A stretch of DNA of 28,842 bases, from assembly GCA_002373775.1 (NCBI GenBank), contig DFJW01000063.1, forward strand, positions 1 through 28,842, read 5' to 3'. The stretch is from Ruminococcus flavefaciens. GTDB lineage: Bacteria; Bacillota; Clostridia; Oscillospirales; Ruminococcaceae. This document shows positions 1 through 8,551 of the stretch, one piece after another. Each line of letters begins with the position of its first letter. Position 1 is the first letter of the stretch. Under the pieces are notes generated by a model. That model was not told the origin of the DNA, ran no database searches, and saw only the letters and a list, made by a program, of their open reading frames with translations. A program made the translations under genes and the position numbers.

Positions 1-1000
1 GGAGATAGAAGTATGAACGGAGCTGTGTCTTCTTGAACTCGATCTGTCTGTGCTCCTCTCCCTCATCTTCAATAAGGAACAGGCTGTCGCCTTCACGATA
101 TCCGAGTGTGAGCTTTGCAAAGATCTCAGGAATGAAGATCCTTATCTCAGCTGCAAGTCCCTTGTCGCCTGTCATTTCAATAAGCTTGTCAGACATTGCG
201 TCGTAGTCTTCGCGGCTTCTGATCTTGACCATGCGCTCTATTGCTTCTTTTCCTGCTTCCATAACTGTCTGCTTGTCAAAAGGACACTGGTCAGCTTCGC
301 GCTGTACAAATATTGCGTACTGCTTCTCGCAGCAGAAACCGTCGTTTGCATCCCACTTTTCTACATACGGCTTGAACTTCTCGGAGAGTTCCGGGCAGAC
401 TGAACCGTTTACGCGGACTTCAAGCATCTTCTTGTCCTTTGTCTGTGCGAGGAATATCCTGAACCAGTAATACTTCTTTGAGCCCAGATACTTGGGTACT
501 TCGTTCATAATCTGGTTGATGAGCATGGAAGGATCCTTGTCCTTGACACCTATCCTTACTACAGACTGGCAGTACATGTCAAAGTCATAGTGCTGATTGA
601 GGTAATCTACCGGTATATGCTTCGGATGTGTTTTTGTCATAGACTGGTCGATCGGATGCCATACACCTGCAAAGAAGATGTTTACCGACATGTCTACAGC
701 TTCTTCAAGAGTCTTGCCCTGTGAATCTACAGGATCTATCAACGGCTCATCGAATTCGTCGTTCTTAACTATGTACACTGCATGTATTATCTGATAACCC
801 TCACGCTCTTCATGACTTATCACCTGAATATCTATAGTGTATGTCTTAGGCATGATAACACAGTCATCATACAGTGTTCCTTTGAGCTTTTCATTAAGCT
901 TTTCGAGCAGCATGCCCTTTACGTTGCTTTTGGATTCCTCTGCTATCTGCTCCGGTGTTTTTTCCTCTGTTTCCTGCTTCTTTTTCTTAAAAAGTGCCAC
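1..1000 (-). CDS. Unknown protein, C-terminal part missing (cut by window edge)
   Basis: An open frame of 333 codons runs off the left edge without a stop. The protein begins with a lysine/glutamate-rich stretch (ALFKKKKQETEEKTPEQIAE) and has no signal peptide or membrane segment, so it is probably cytoplasmic. I do not recognise the family. A GTG at 998-1000 is preferred as start because AAGGAG lies 10 nt upstream. An in-frame ATG at 1007-1009 sits only 1 nt from that AAGGAG, too close to be used. The gene follows prmA by 47 nt with no promoter or terminator seen between them, so it may be the last gene of the moxR-led operon. Real coding is supported by the long open frame, the ribosome binding site and natural amino acid composition. 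Confidence 0.8.
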   Translation of the reverse strand, partial: MALFKKKKQETEEKTPEQIAEESKSNVKGMLLEKLNEKLKGTLYDDCVIMPKTYTIDIQVISHEEREGYQIIHAVYIVKNDEFDEPLIDPVDSQGKTLEEAVDMSVNIFFAGVWHPIDQSMTKTHPKHIPVDYLNQHYDFDMYCQSVVRIGVKDKDPSMLINQIMNEVPKYLGSKKYYWFRIFLAQTKDKKMLEVRVNGSVCPELSEKFKPYVEKWDANDGFCCEKQYAIFVQREADQCPFDKQTVMEAGKEAIERMVKIRSREDYDAMSDKLIEMTGDKGLAAEIRIFIPEIFAKLTLGYREGDSLFLIEDEGEEHRQIEFKKTQLRSYFYL

Positions 1001-1047
1001 TGTTATCATTCTCCTTGTTATAATATATTCAAATTAAATAATTTGCT

Positions 1048-2013
1048 TCATTTGGTGAGCTTTACAGCTGCCCAGCCCTCTTTCACATTTGCTTCGGGAT
1101 CTTTGAATCCCACTTCCATAAGGGCGTTTATCACTTCGTCCATGCGCTCTTCTATTATGCCTGAAACTATCAGAGTCCCGGCTGGACGCAGATAACGTGT
1201 GAAATGGTCCTTCATAGCTATCAGAACATCTGCGACGATATTGGCAGTGATGATATCATACTCATCCGCTATCTTATCAGCAAGTCCTGCATCGGTGATG
1301 ATATTTCCGTAGTAAGTCTTGTACACATCCGGTGAGATGTGGTTCTTGACCGCATTCTCCGCGGCTGTCTCAGCAGCATTCTGCTCAATATCTACCGCTA
1401 CCGCATTGCCTGCACCGAGCAGCATCGCGCCGATCGAAAGTATTCCGCTGCCGCAGCCCATGTCGAGCAGCTTGTCGCCTTTTTTCAGGCTTTTTTCAAG
1501 CAGTTCCAGACACAGGCGTGTGGTGTGGTGCTGTCCTGTACCGAAACTTGATGCGGGATCAATTTCCAATATCGTCCTGCCCTCTTCGTTATCACATTCT
1601 TCCCATGAAGGCTTGATTATCAGCTTCTCGCCAACTTTTATGGGCTTGAAATACTGTTTCCAGTTGTTTGCCCAGTCCTCTTCACGGATACTTGAAAGCT
1701 CAGCTTCAAGCCTGCCGTATCTGTCTTCAGTATCACCTGACTTCATTTCAGCCAGCATACTTCTTATGGACGACAGCATGTCTGCGCCCTGCGAATTCGA
1801 AGGAAGATAAACGGTCACGCAGGTCTCGCACTCTGAAAGTCCCATAAGATCATCGTCTATATAGTCCCACTGTCCGTTCTTATTCTCCAGAAATTCGTTG
1901 AAGTCTTCCGCATCCCGGATCACAAATCCTTTGATGCCGATATCCATAAGACGTGTGCACAGGATATCTATGCCCTCAGTTGTTGTGTAAATATTTACTT
2001 CTGTCCATTCCAT
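1048..2013 (-). CDS. prmA: Ribosomal protein L11 methyltransferase PrmA
   Basis: This enzyme uses S-adenosylmethionine to methylate ribosomal protein L11 in the cytoplasm. The 321-residue protein has the usual two-part build: an N-terminal substrate-recognition domain (about 1-110) and a Rossmann methyltransferase domain. The SAM-binding loop DMGCGSG is at 184-190, the PrmA signature DPASSFGTGQH at 152-162, and ITANIVADVL follows further on. The start is the second of two close in-frame ATGs: AAGGAG lies 7 nt before 2013 but only 1 nt before the ATG at 2019, and the family normally begins M-x-W-x-E-V. It starts 13 nt after the upstream dockerin-peptidase gene and looks translationally linked to it. 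In many Firmicutes prmA sits by dnaJ or rsmE; its place here behind an envelope cluster is less usual. Confidence 0.95.
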   Translation of the reverse strand: MEWTEVNIYTTTEGIDILCTRLMDIGIKGFVIRDAEDFNEFLENKNGQWDYIDDDLMGLSECETCVTVYLPSNSQGADMLSSIRSMLAEMKSGDTEDRYGRLEAELSSIREEDWANNWKQYFKPIKVGEKLIIKPSWEECDNEEGRTILEIDPASSFGTGQHHTTRLCLELLEKSLKKGDKLLDMGCGSGILSIGAMLLGAGNAVAVDIEQNAAETAAENAVKNHISPDVYKTYYGNIITDAGLADKIADEYDIITANIVADVLIAMKDHFTRYLRPAGTLIVSGIIEERMDEVINALMEVGFKDPEANVKEGWAAVKLTK

Positions 2014-2026
2014 CAGCATTCTCCTT

Positions 2027-3178
2027 TTAGCTGCATATTATCATAAGATATGCCAGTACGTCGCTGCCGTCTGTGCTGCCGTCACGGTTTATGTCAGCCG
2101 CGGCTATCTCACACTGTCTTAGCATCGAAATGCCGGAAGGCAGTTTCTCTTCCCGTTTCAGATACTCGTTCAGCAGTATAAGATCATACATGTCAACAGT
2201 ACCGTCGTTATTTATATCGCCGGATCCCAGCTCAGGCACATCCTTCGCCTCTGTGAGATCTCCGGTCTTTATCCAGCCCGATACTTCTCCGTCTTCGGAT
2301 GTAACGGCGGCGAATCCGTTAGTGAACTCACTGACTGTGACCACGCATCCGTCAAGATCAAGGGACGATCTTTCAGAGCTTTCATCAGGTGAGCTGTAGA
2401 TAGCAGCAGTCTCCTGACCGGCATAATAGTATTCCTCTGTTGTTACAGGAGCAGTTGTGGTTGTCGTTGTAGTCGTTGTAGTCGTTGTGGTAGTAGTCGT
2501 GGTAGTTGTCGTGGTGGTCGTTGTAGTGGTCACGGCAAATTTGGGAGGATTCTTGCACTTTAATGCCCAGTACTCATTGCCGCCGGAAAGTGCATATTCT
2601 TTATACATGAGCGTTGTATCACTTGCAGGATCTATCATATAGATATCATTTCCCACTACGCCTTCGACATATACCCAATGATGACCATTGACATTTACTA
2701 TGACGTGCATGCCCTGTGACATCATGTTCTTTATCTCAGCTGCGATACCGCTCTGATTATAGCTGGTGAAGCAGGCATCCTTGATGAATGTCACTGACGG
2801 TACTATCTGGCTGATAGTTCCCCAGCTGGCTATGCCTCCGCCGTATGAAAATGCCCCTCTTGCGGTATAGGCATTGGCAAGCACGCCGGGATTGAACTGG
2901 TCAACGCTCGATATCCCGAGATTCTTCAGCGCAGTGCTGTCAAGGGAATTGGAATGTCTTATCATTATAGCAAGCGATGTGATAAGGCAGCCTGAACGGG
3001 CGATCGTCGTTCCGTTCATGCTGACATTGCCCCAGCGTTCGTCCATCTGCCGCCATGTATGGTAATCTTCAGCGGCACTTGTTTCGAACTCATTGAACTC
3101 TGCTCCCGCAAAAATATTGAACAGCATCAGTGCTGAGAGGAGCAGACTGAATAAACTCTTGATACTCTTTGTTTGCAT
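2027..3178 (-). CDS. Secreted C39-like cysteine peptidase with Thr linker, SH3-like region and dockerin
   Basis: The 383-residue product has a signal peptide (basic start, hydrophobic core about 8-25). A papain-fold domain of the C39-like type (about 38-210) follows. Its likely catalytic residues are Cys64 in ARSGCLITSL, His166/167 in NGHHWVYV and Asp183 in MIDPASD. Next come 26 consecutive threonines (217-242), an SH3-like stretch (about 252-308, ending GWIKTGDL) and a C-terminal type I dockerin with two calcium loops (GDINNDGTVDMYD at 320-332 and ADINRDGSTDGSD at 361-373). The dockerin implies docking to a cohesin scaffold outside the cell. GGAGG lies 7 nt before the ATG. The gene starts 18 nt after the transglutaminase gene and 13 nt before prmA. 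Domain order is seen; peptidase activity and cellulosome attachment are inferred. Confidence 0.88.
   Translation of the reverse strand: MQTKSIKSLFSLLLSALMLFNIFAGAEFNEFETSAAEDYHTWRQMDERWGNVSMNGTTIARSGCLITSLAIMIRHSNSLDSTALKNLGISSVDQFNPGVLANAYTARGAFSYGGGIASWGTISQIVPSVTFIKDACFTSYNQSGIAAEIKNMMSQGMHVIVNVNGHHWVYVEGVVGNDIYMIDPASDTTLMYKEYALSGGNEYWALKCKNPPKFAVTTTTTTTTTTTTTTTTTTTTTTTTTTAPVTTEEYYYAGQETAAIYSSPDESSERSSLDLDGCVVTVSEFTNGFAAVTSEDGEVSGWIKTGDLTEAKDVPELGSGDINNDGTVDMYDLILLNEYLKREEKLPSGISMLRQCEIAAADINRDGSTDGSDVLAYLMIICS
2453..2530 (-). repeat. 26-codon polythreonine tract
   Basis: Twenty-six Thr codons in a row form the linker between the peptidase and SH3-like domains. All four Thr codons are used almost equally (ACT 7, ACA 7, ACC 6, ACG 6), so this is not a pure triplet expansion. 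Such Thr-rich linkers are common in ruminococcal extracellular enzymes and are often O-glycosylated; glycosylation here is inference. Confidence 0.95.
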
Positions 3179-3196
3179 AATTACCTCCAGATATTA

Positions 3197-5458
3197 TTAG
3201 GTCGTTATGCGTCTCTTTCTTCTTGTCGTTCTCAATGCTTTATATGCCCCGACGTATTCGTCGAGCACTATCTTTTTCTCTTCGTCGCTGAGTGCATCAT
3301 CACCGTAGGCTGCTCTGTCAAAAAGTACAGCTGCATTGGAGATATCCACCCCTGCGATACTCTTTACTATATCGGCAGTTTCATGAGAGGTGTTGGATGT
3401 GCCGACATTATATATTTTTCCTATACGCTGCATTGCAGCCAGCGCAGTTTGCTGCGGTGTCCGTTTTTTGCATCTGAAAAGGAAGAATCTGTGTGATATA
3501 GCCGGATAAAGGATGATGAACAGGAGCAGCAGCAGTGCGAAAACCGCAAGTAATGCACCTGCATACGCAAGCATGCCTGTTGCGGAGGTCTTTTCCTCCT
3601 CGTTTGCTCCAAGAGTTACAGTCGGCTCAAAGGACATCCAGCCGAATCCGCGGATATACAGTTCCGGGAATCCGTGGGCTGACTTTGCGGTTATCACAAA
3701 GTCCATATTGCCTTCTTCCGCTTTATCCTGCATGTTGAAGCCTTCACAATACCTTGCAGGTATACCGGCTGCCCGCGCGAGCAGCACCATGGATGTGGCA
3801 TATTCATAGCATACTCCGCGCTTTGTATTGAACAGAAAACTCTCCGCGTTTTCAGAAATGCCCTTTGCATAGCTGTCGTCGTAGATGTATCCGTTCAGCA
3901 GAAAATAGCTTTCCAGCACCTTCGCTTTGTCATAGTCAGTCGTGAGACCGGATGTAAGCTCCTGTGCAAGTTCGTAAATGCGTTCGTTATTGCCGTAGTC
4001 AACAAGTTCCCCGGCGTACATACTGTATTCATCACTGTAATCAGAAAGCCTGTCCAGCGCGGAATCAATATAATCGAATTCTTCACTTTCGGCAGGACAG
4101 CTCCACAATCTGTATAAAAGCACATCATACGCATCATCAAGAAGCTGCAAGTAATCGTCACAGCCGGACACAGCGTCTATGAACGCTTTATTGGTCGCAG
4201 AACGGAAGAACGTATCAGCGTAATATGTGAACGTGAAATCACATCCGCTTCCGAATCCTCTGCCTTCACTCAGCAGCAAACCGGTGTTTCCTCTTTTGAA
4301 TCCGCTGTCATAATTGGTGGAATCAAAGGATATCGGAAGTTCCGGTACAGGTGCAGAGTCACCCATCTGATATACCGAATGGAGCCTGATAGTCCGCTCT
4401 TCCGGCTTTACGAGTTCGCTTCCGGCAAAGGCTGTCAGTCCGTAAGTCGCGGCAAAATCACTGTCAAGCTGGGCTGCAAGCATCAGATATTCGGTAAGAG
4501 CCCCCGGTCTCGGGAAATTCACCGGAACTGCATCGTATTCTCTCGCAACACGCCTGTCGAATTTATCAGTTGACCATGTATCGCTGGAGTAATCGTAATT
4601 TGTGTATGTAGCGGTCTTCAGCCTCATGGGTTCAACTGACTCCGCATAGAACAAAGGCACATCACTGTTGACGTTGCGGAATTGTCCTCCTGTGGAAGAG
4701 TTCCTGAACACATTCAGCATGGACATCAGCCTGTCTGTGAACTGATCCGCTGAGATCAGCGCATCAAGATAGGATCTGTCCGCCACGACTGAAGGCTTCG
4801 GGATGAGCGATGCAACTGCCGCGAATAACAGTGCATACACGCCGGCTGTCCGCCATGTTTCGTGTTTGTCGATAACTTCGACCTCTTCGGTGTCGCTCAG
4901 CTCACGGAATTTTACCATGAGCATTATGTAACCTACAGACAGCAGTATTATGAATACAACGGGCATTTTCTCGTATTCCTTACCGTAGATAGAAAACGGT
5001 ATGATGAACACAAGGAAACTCATAAACACTCTGTATCTGACACGGGTGAAGTAATATACGACCGTACTCATGAATATCATGAACATCAGAAATATTGCGA
5101 GCGTGTACCACCTGTTGTAGTCCAGAGCTGCCTGCGGCGTTATGAACCAGACAGCGAATCTGATCGGATATTTATCGGTGCCGATATCTATGCAGTACCT
5201 TGCTCCCATTATGAACAGTATCACTACGGCTATATACGCAGCCGATCCGATAAGCTGATGTTTTCTCACATAATCATACAGCTTTATAAGAAGAGCACCT
5301 GTTATCAGAGCAGCTATGCCGTATACGATCGTCAGACTGCTCCGGTAATGGTACATTATCGTCATCATTATCAGAGCTGTGTACAGAAGCACAGGATCAC
5401 CGAATGTATTCAGCAGTCTCTGCCTGATCCCGTGTCTGTTAATGTCGGTCTCATTCAT
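3197..5458 (-). CDS. Membrane-bound transglutaminase-like protein (TgpA type)
   Basis: The 753-residue protein has about six membrane helices in the first 220 residues, a large extracellular part, a transglutaminase-like core, one more helix (about 628-651) and a cytoplasmic tail rich in Arg/Lys. The catalytic Cys is Cys550 in KRGVCYEYATSMVLLARAAG and the His is His595 in SAHGFPELYIRG. The third position is Glu611 in SFEPT, where many family members have Asp. This build matches the DUF3488/transglutaminase proteins that accompany MoxR and DUF58 genes. Its stop-to-start gap with the DUF58 gene is 3 nt, so the three are almost certainly one operon. The substrate is unknown; the family may act as cysteine peptidase or cross-linking enzyme at the cell surface. 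Start codon choice is the longest frame and starts right behind the upstream gene. Confidence 0.9.
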   Translation of the reverse strand: MNETDINRHGIRQRLLNTFGDPVLLYTALIMMTIMYHYRSSLTIVYGIAALITGALLIKLYDYVRKHQLIGSAAYIAVVILFIMGARYCIDIGTDKYPIRFAVWFITPQAALDYNRWYTLAIFLMFMIFMSTVVYYFTRVRYRVFMSFLVFIIPFSIYGKEYEKMPVVFIILLSVGYIMLMVKFRELSDTEEVEVIDKHETWRTAGVYALLFAAVASLIPKPSVVADRSYLDALISADQFTDRLMSMLNVFRNSSTGGQFRNVNSDVPLFYAESVEPMRLKTATYTNYDYSSDTWSTDKFDRRVAREYDAVPVNFPRPGALTEYLMLAAQLDSDFAATYGLTAFAGSELVKPEERTIRLHSVYQMGDSAPVPELPISFDSTNYDSGFKRGNTGLLLSEGRGFGSGCDFTFTYYADTFFRSATNKAFIDAVSGCDDYLQLLDDAYDVLLYRLWSCPAESEEFDYIDSALDRLSDYSDEYSMYAGELVDYGNNERIYELAQELTSGLTTDYDKAKVLESYFLLNGYIYDDSYAKGISENAESFLFNTKRGVCYEYATSMVLLARAAGIPARYCEGFNMQDKAEEGNMDFVITAKSAHGFPELYIRGFGWMSFEPTVTLGANEEEKTSATGMLAYAGALLAVFALLLLLFIILYPAISHRFFLFRCKKRTPQQTALAAMQRIGKIYNVGTSNTSHETADIVKSIAGVDISNAAVLFDRAAYGDDALSDEEKKIVLDEYVGAYKALRTTRRKRRITT

Positions 5459-5461
5459 ATT

Positions 5462-6637
5462 TTATACCAGTTTGTAGTTATTGTTTTCATCAAGATACCA
5501 GAACGGACAATCAACAAATGACGCTTCATCGGGAGTCAGACCTATGACGCTCAGGTTCTCGGAACTTCCGAGCCCGTCAGTCACGGAGGAGAAACTGCCC
5601 GAAGCAGATGTAGTTGCCACAACACAGGCGCATGCCTGTCCGACGGCTTCATTCAGTGCCAATCGCCTTCCGGGTATCACTTTGACGGCAAGGACTTTGA
5701 GCAGAATCTGTGCCGGTGCATCCGGATTGTCCACGCTTTCGGTCGTGACCGAACCCGTACTGTCATAGCACACAAAATTACAGCTTATACCCTGCTTTAC
5801 AAGAAGTGTCAGCAGTCCGAAGACTGAGCAGAGCAGCTTTTCTTCTGCGAGAATAGCATTCTCCGGCGACTGATCCTCGCCTCTGAACAGATCAAGTGCT
5901 ATAACAGGCTGGACTGTAGCTACTGCTTCATCAAGCCTTACCATGTATTTGGATTTTTTTGAAGAAAGTTTCCAGTTTATGCGCTTAATAGGATCACCGG
6001 GCACATATTCCCTGTGCTCGTATCCCGGAGATGTATTCGCTGAGAAAAGCATCGAGGAATCGCCTTCCTCTTCTTCGTCACTCGTCAGCACCACATCTGC
6101 GATAGAACGGAAAAGCTGAGAAGAACTCTTTATGTCGGGTATCTCGGGGATTACGCCGACAAGTGCGGGCTGAGGAAGCTCTATGTCGGCTCTGAACTTC
6201 ATAAATCCGAGAAATCCGCATGACCACACATTGCCGATGCCTATCTCACCGTTGCCGCCGACAGATGCTTTTACCCTGTAAGAGAACATTTTCCGGTCTT
6301 TCCGGAAAAGCGAAAGCCGGAATCTCTTTTTGGCAGTGCAGAATACTTCTGTAGCTTCGGCGGTTATCTCAACTACCGCCAGCGGGAATGCTCCGACTTT
6401 TTCGACACAGACCTGAACTTCAAGGTCGCTGCCTTTTTTTACATAAGCATCACAGCTGAACGATACGCGGATCCTTTTCCTTGCATACAGCGCAAACAGC
6501 AGGGATATGAACGGTGCAAACAGCATGAATGCTATGAGTATTATGCCGATCTCTCCGTCTATGTAAAATGTAAATATGTACAGAATGAATACTATCGAGC
6601 CGATGCTCAGCAGCGTTCTGGTAAATCTGGCGATCAT
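5462..6637 (-). CDS. DUF58 domain membrane protein
   Basis: The 391-residue protein has two membrane helices near the N-terminus (about 7-53) and a cytoplasmic DUF58 (vWA-like) domain. The family signature is clear in HREYVPGDPIKRINWKLSSK. DUF58 proteins occur next to MoxR ATPases and transglutaminases and are thought to be partners in assembling or activating an envelope complex; the exact role is not known. The start is taken at 6637, where ATGA makes a 4-nt overlap with the moxR stop, a typical sign of coupled translation. A longer frame to 6664 would overlap moxR further and has no better ribosome binding site. Confidence 0.92.
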   Translation of the reverse strand: MIARFTRTLLSIGSIVFILYIFTFYIDGEIGIILIAFMLFAPFISLLFALYARKRIRVSFSCDAYVKKGSDLEVQVCVEKVGAFPLAVVEITAEATEVFCTAKKRFRLSLFRKDRKMFSYRVKASVGGNGEIGIGNVWSCGFLGFMKFRADIELPQPALVGVIPEIPDIKSSSQLFRSIADVVLTSDEEEEGDSSMLFSANTSPGYEHREYVPGDPIKRINWKLSSKKSKYMVRLDEAVATVQPVIALDLFRGEDQSPENAILAEEKLLCSVFGLLTLLVKQGISCNFVCYDSTGSVTTESVDNPDAPAQILLKVLAVKVIPGRRLALNEAVGQACACVVATTSASGSFSSVTDGLGSSENLSVIGLTPDEASFVDCPFWYLDENNNYKLV

Positions 6638-7575
6638 TTTACGCTCATCCCCGGTACAGAACATCTGCGTACAAGGTCTTCGATGTACTCTTCGTTGGAT
6701 CCGAACGCAGTTTTTCCCTGAGGTGATAATATGATCCTGTGTGCCAGTACAGAAACAGCAACTTTTTTGACGTCGTCAGGAGTTGCATACTCCCTCTCAT
6801 ATATGTAAGCAAAAGCTTTGGCAGCTTTGTAGAGTGCTATACTGCCGCGCGGACTGATTCCGAGGATGGCGTTTCTGTCCTTGCGGGTGGAGGATACAAG
6901 TTCCACAATGTACTCTTTGACCTGATCGGTAACGCGCACTTTTTTTACTTCTTCCTGCATACGGATGATATCGTCAACGTGCATTACCGGCTCTTCGATA
7001 TTGGATATGGGATTGTGCATCTCGGTCCGCTCAAGTATTCTCAGTTCTTCATCGCCTGTGGGATATCCCATAGAAAGCTTCATGAAGAATCTGTCCATCT
7101 GAGCTTCCGGGAGGTGGAAAGTTCCGTAAGTTTCCACCGGATTCTGCGTCGCCATTACAAGAAAAGGCTTAGGCAAGGCATGAGTAACACCGTCAAGGCT
7201 TATCTGCCGCTCTTCCATAGCTTCAAGCAGAGCAGACTGGACTTTCGGCGAAGCCCGGTTTATTTCATCTGCAAGCAGGAAGTTGCACATGACTGCGCCG
7301 TCCCTGTATGTAAACTCACCTGTTTTAGAATCAAGCATTGTAAAACCGGCAATGTCGGACGGCATAACATCCGGCGTAAGCTGTATCCTGTTGAATTTTC
7401 CGCCGATAGAACGTGAAAGTGCTGTGATGAGCTGCGTCTTTCCGACACCGGGCACGTCCTCCAGCAAAACATGTCCTTCACAGAGAAGTGAAGCTATAAG
7501 GCGGATAACTGTGTCATTTTTACCAACTATGACTTTGCCGACAGAATCAGCAAGCCTGCTAATGTTCTGATCCAT
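6634..7575 (-). CDS. MoxR family AAA+ ATPase
   Basis: The 313-residue cytoplasmic ATPase carries Walker A GVGKT at 43-47 (in LLEDVPGVGKTQLI) and Walker B/sensor motifs in LLADEINRASPKVQSALLEA, followed by MEERQ, the standard MoxR sequence. MoxR proteins act as chaperone-like ATPases for vWA/DUF58 partners, and the next two genes are a DUF58 protein and a transglutaminase. The start at 7575 is chosen because GAGG lies 7 nt upstream and the family begins about there. The frame upstream is open to 7731 but crosses the promoter and terminator described below. It is the first gene of the operon, which may run through prmA to the left edge. Confidence 0.95.
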   Translation of the reverse strand: MDQNISRLADSVGKVIVGKNDTVIRLIASLLCEGHVLLEDVPGVGKTQLITALSRSIGGKFNRIQLTPDVMPSDIAGFTMLDSKTGEFTYRDGAVMCNFLLADEINRASPKVQSALLEAMEERQISLDGVTHALPKPFLVMATQNPVETYGTFHLPEAQMDRFFMKLSMGYPTGDEELRILERTEMHNPISNIEEPVMHVDDIIRMQEEVKKVRVTDQVKEYIVELVSSTRKDRNAILGISPRGSIALYKAAKAFAYIYEREYATPDDVKKVAVSVLAHRIILSPQGKTAFGSNEEYIEDLVRRCSVPGMSVK

Positions 7576-7621
7576 ATAGTTACCTCGAACAAGATTCCGG
7601 ATATAATATCCAGTTATTAAT

Positions 7622-7650
7622 ATTATACCATATAAAGCTATAGACTGCAA
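7622..7650 (-). promoter_or_regulatory. Promoter of the moxR operon
   Basis: Reading the minus strand, TTGCAG (7645-7650) and TATAAT (7622-7627) are separated by exactly 17 nt, with an extended -10 TG-G just before TATAAT. Transcription would start near 7615, about 40 nt before the moxR ATG. It lies directly after the terminator of the upstream unit. Confidence 0.85.
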
Positions 7651-7664
7651 GTGAAAACTGTGTG

Positions 7665-7709
7665 AAAAAAGCCCCGGATATTTGTGCATCACACATAAAT
7701 ATCCGGGGC
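7665..7709 (-). terminator. Rho-independent terminator after the rpsB-tsf unit
   Basis: The arms GCCCCGGATATTTGTG (7671-7686) and CACATAAATATCCGGGGC (7692-7709) form a long stem with a small bulge. On the minus strand it is followed by six T (7665-7670). It ends the transcript that includes the 242-residue membrane protein gene. Confidence 0.9.
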
Positions 7710-7765
7710 ACAGATTGTGCATATGATACAATCTGCTATAAAAAACCGTGACTAACGGTCACTTA

Positions 7766-8494
7766 TTAATAAAATTCTTCACGACTCTCGCGCTTCTTGT
7801 TCACGATGATCGGGATGATGAGCATGAGCAGTCCGGCAATGATAACGACTATGCCGGAAATGAACTGGACCAGGCGCAGAACGCTGACCTCACCGTCTTC
7901 GATGACATACTCGACAATGTGCCTGCCGACACCGTTTGAATTAGCGATAGTGTTTGCCTGCATCAGAAAATCCTGATAATTCGTGTCTTTTGACTTATCA
8001 ACGAGCTTGCCTTCGAAATGCAGCGACGAAGCCGGCGGCGTTGCCTTTTTGAATTCTCCCATATTTACAGCATTCAAAAACTTCAGTGACTCATAGCTCG
8101 CATCATCAAACAGTGCTTTCCTGTCGTCATCCGTAACTTTCACGAATACCACATAATACGAGATCATATCTTCAAGATCCTCGCCCTTGTTTATAGCGTT
8201 CATTATCTGCTCGCCGGTGACATTCATCGTCATATAATAGTAGACTTTTTTGGATGTCGGGATGAATCCGAATCGTCTATGTTCTTCATCCTCCCAGCCT
8301 ATCGGTCCGAAGACAAGGTTGAAATCGCCCTCGACAAGCTTGGTGTCAAGATAATCCGACTGAGTTGCGGTGTTGAAATTGATCTTATCCCCTTTGATCA
8401 GAAGCATCGCATCCTTGAAGCTGTCGATTATGCACAGCACACCAGCAAGTATGAGCAGCAGCGCTATATGAGTTACAGGTCTGAACTTTGTCAT
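7766..8494 (-). CDS. Unknown protein with N- and C-terminal membrane helices
   Basis: The 242-residue protein has one helix near the N-terminus (about 9-27), a soluble middle part of about 170 residues and a second helix near the C-terminus (about 208-230) followed by a basic tail (NKKRESREEFY). Both ends are likely cytoplasmic and the middle part outside. I do not recognise the family and see no catalytic motif. GAGGGGAAGTT precedes the ATG, a good ribosome binding site. It lies 57 nt after tsf, behind a hairpin terminator, and I see no separate promoter, so it may be expressed by read-through from rpsB-tsf. Confidence 0.82.
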   Translation of the reverse strand: MTKFRPVTHIALLLILAGVLCIIDSFKDAMLLIKGDKINFNTATQSDYLDTKLVEGDFNLVFGPIGWEDEEHRRFGFIPTSKKVYYYMTMNVTGEQIMNAINKGEDLEDMISYYVVFVKVTDDDRKALFDDASYESLKFLNAVNMGEFKKATPPASSLHFEGKLVDKSKDTNYQDFLMQANTIANSNGVGRHIVEYVIEDGEVSVLRLVQFISGIVVIIAGLLMLIIPIIVNKKRESREEFY

Positions 8495-8512
8495 AACTTC
8501 CCCTCCCTATAA

Positions 8513-8545
8513 GGAAAAGCGCAGTCATGCAACACATGACTGCGC
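8513..8545 (-). terminator. Terminator after tsf
   Basis: A perfect 11-bp stem, GCGCAGTCATG (8519-8529) and its complement (8535-8545), encloses a 5-nt loop. On the minus strand TTTTCC follows. The T-run is short, so partial read-through into the next gene is likely. Confidence 0.8.
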
Positions 8546-8551
8546 AAACCA

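Noticed and set aside
2457..2642. Plus-strand frame with a run of valines
   Set aside because: It is the mirror image of the polythreonine tract of the dockerin peptidase gene.
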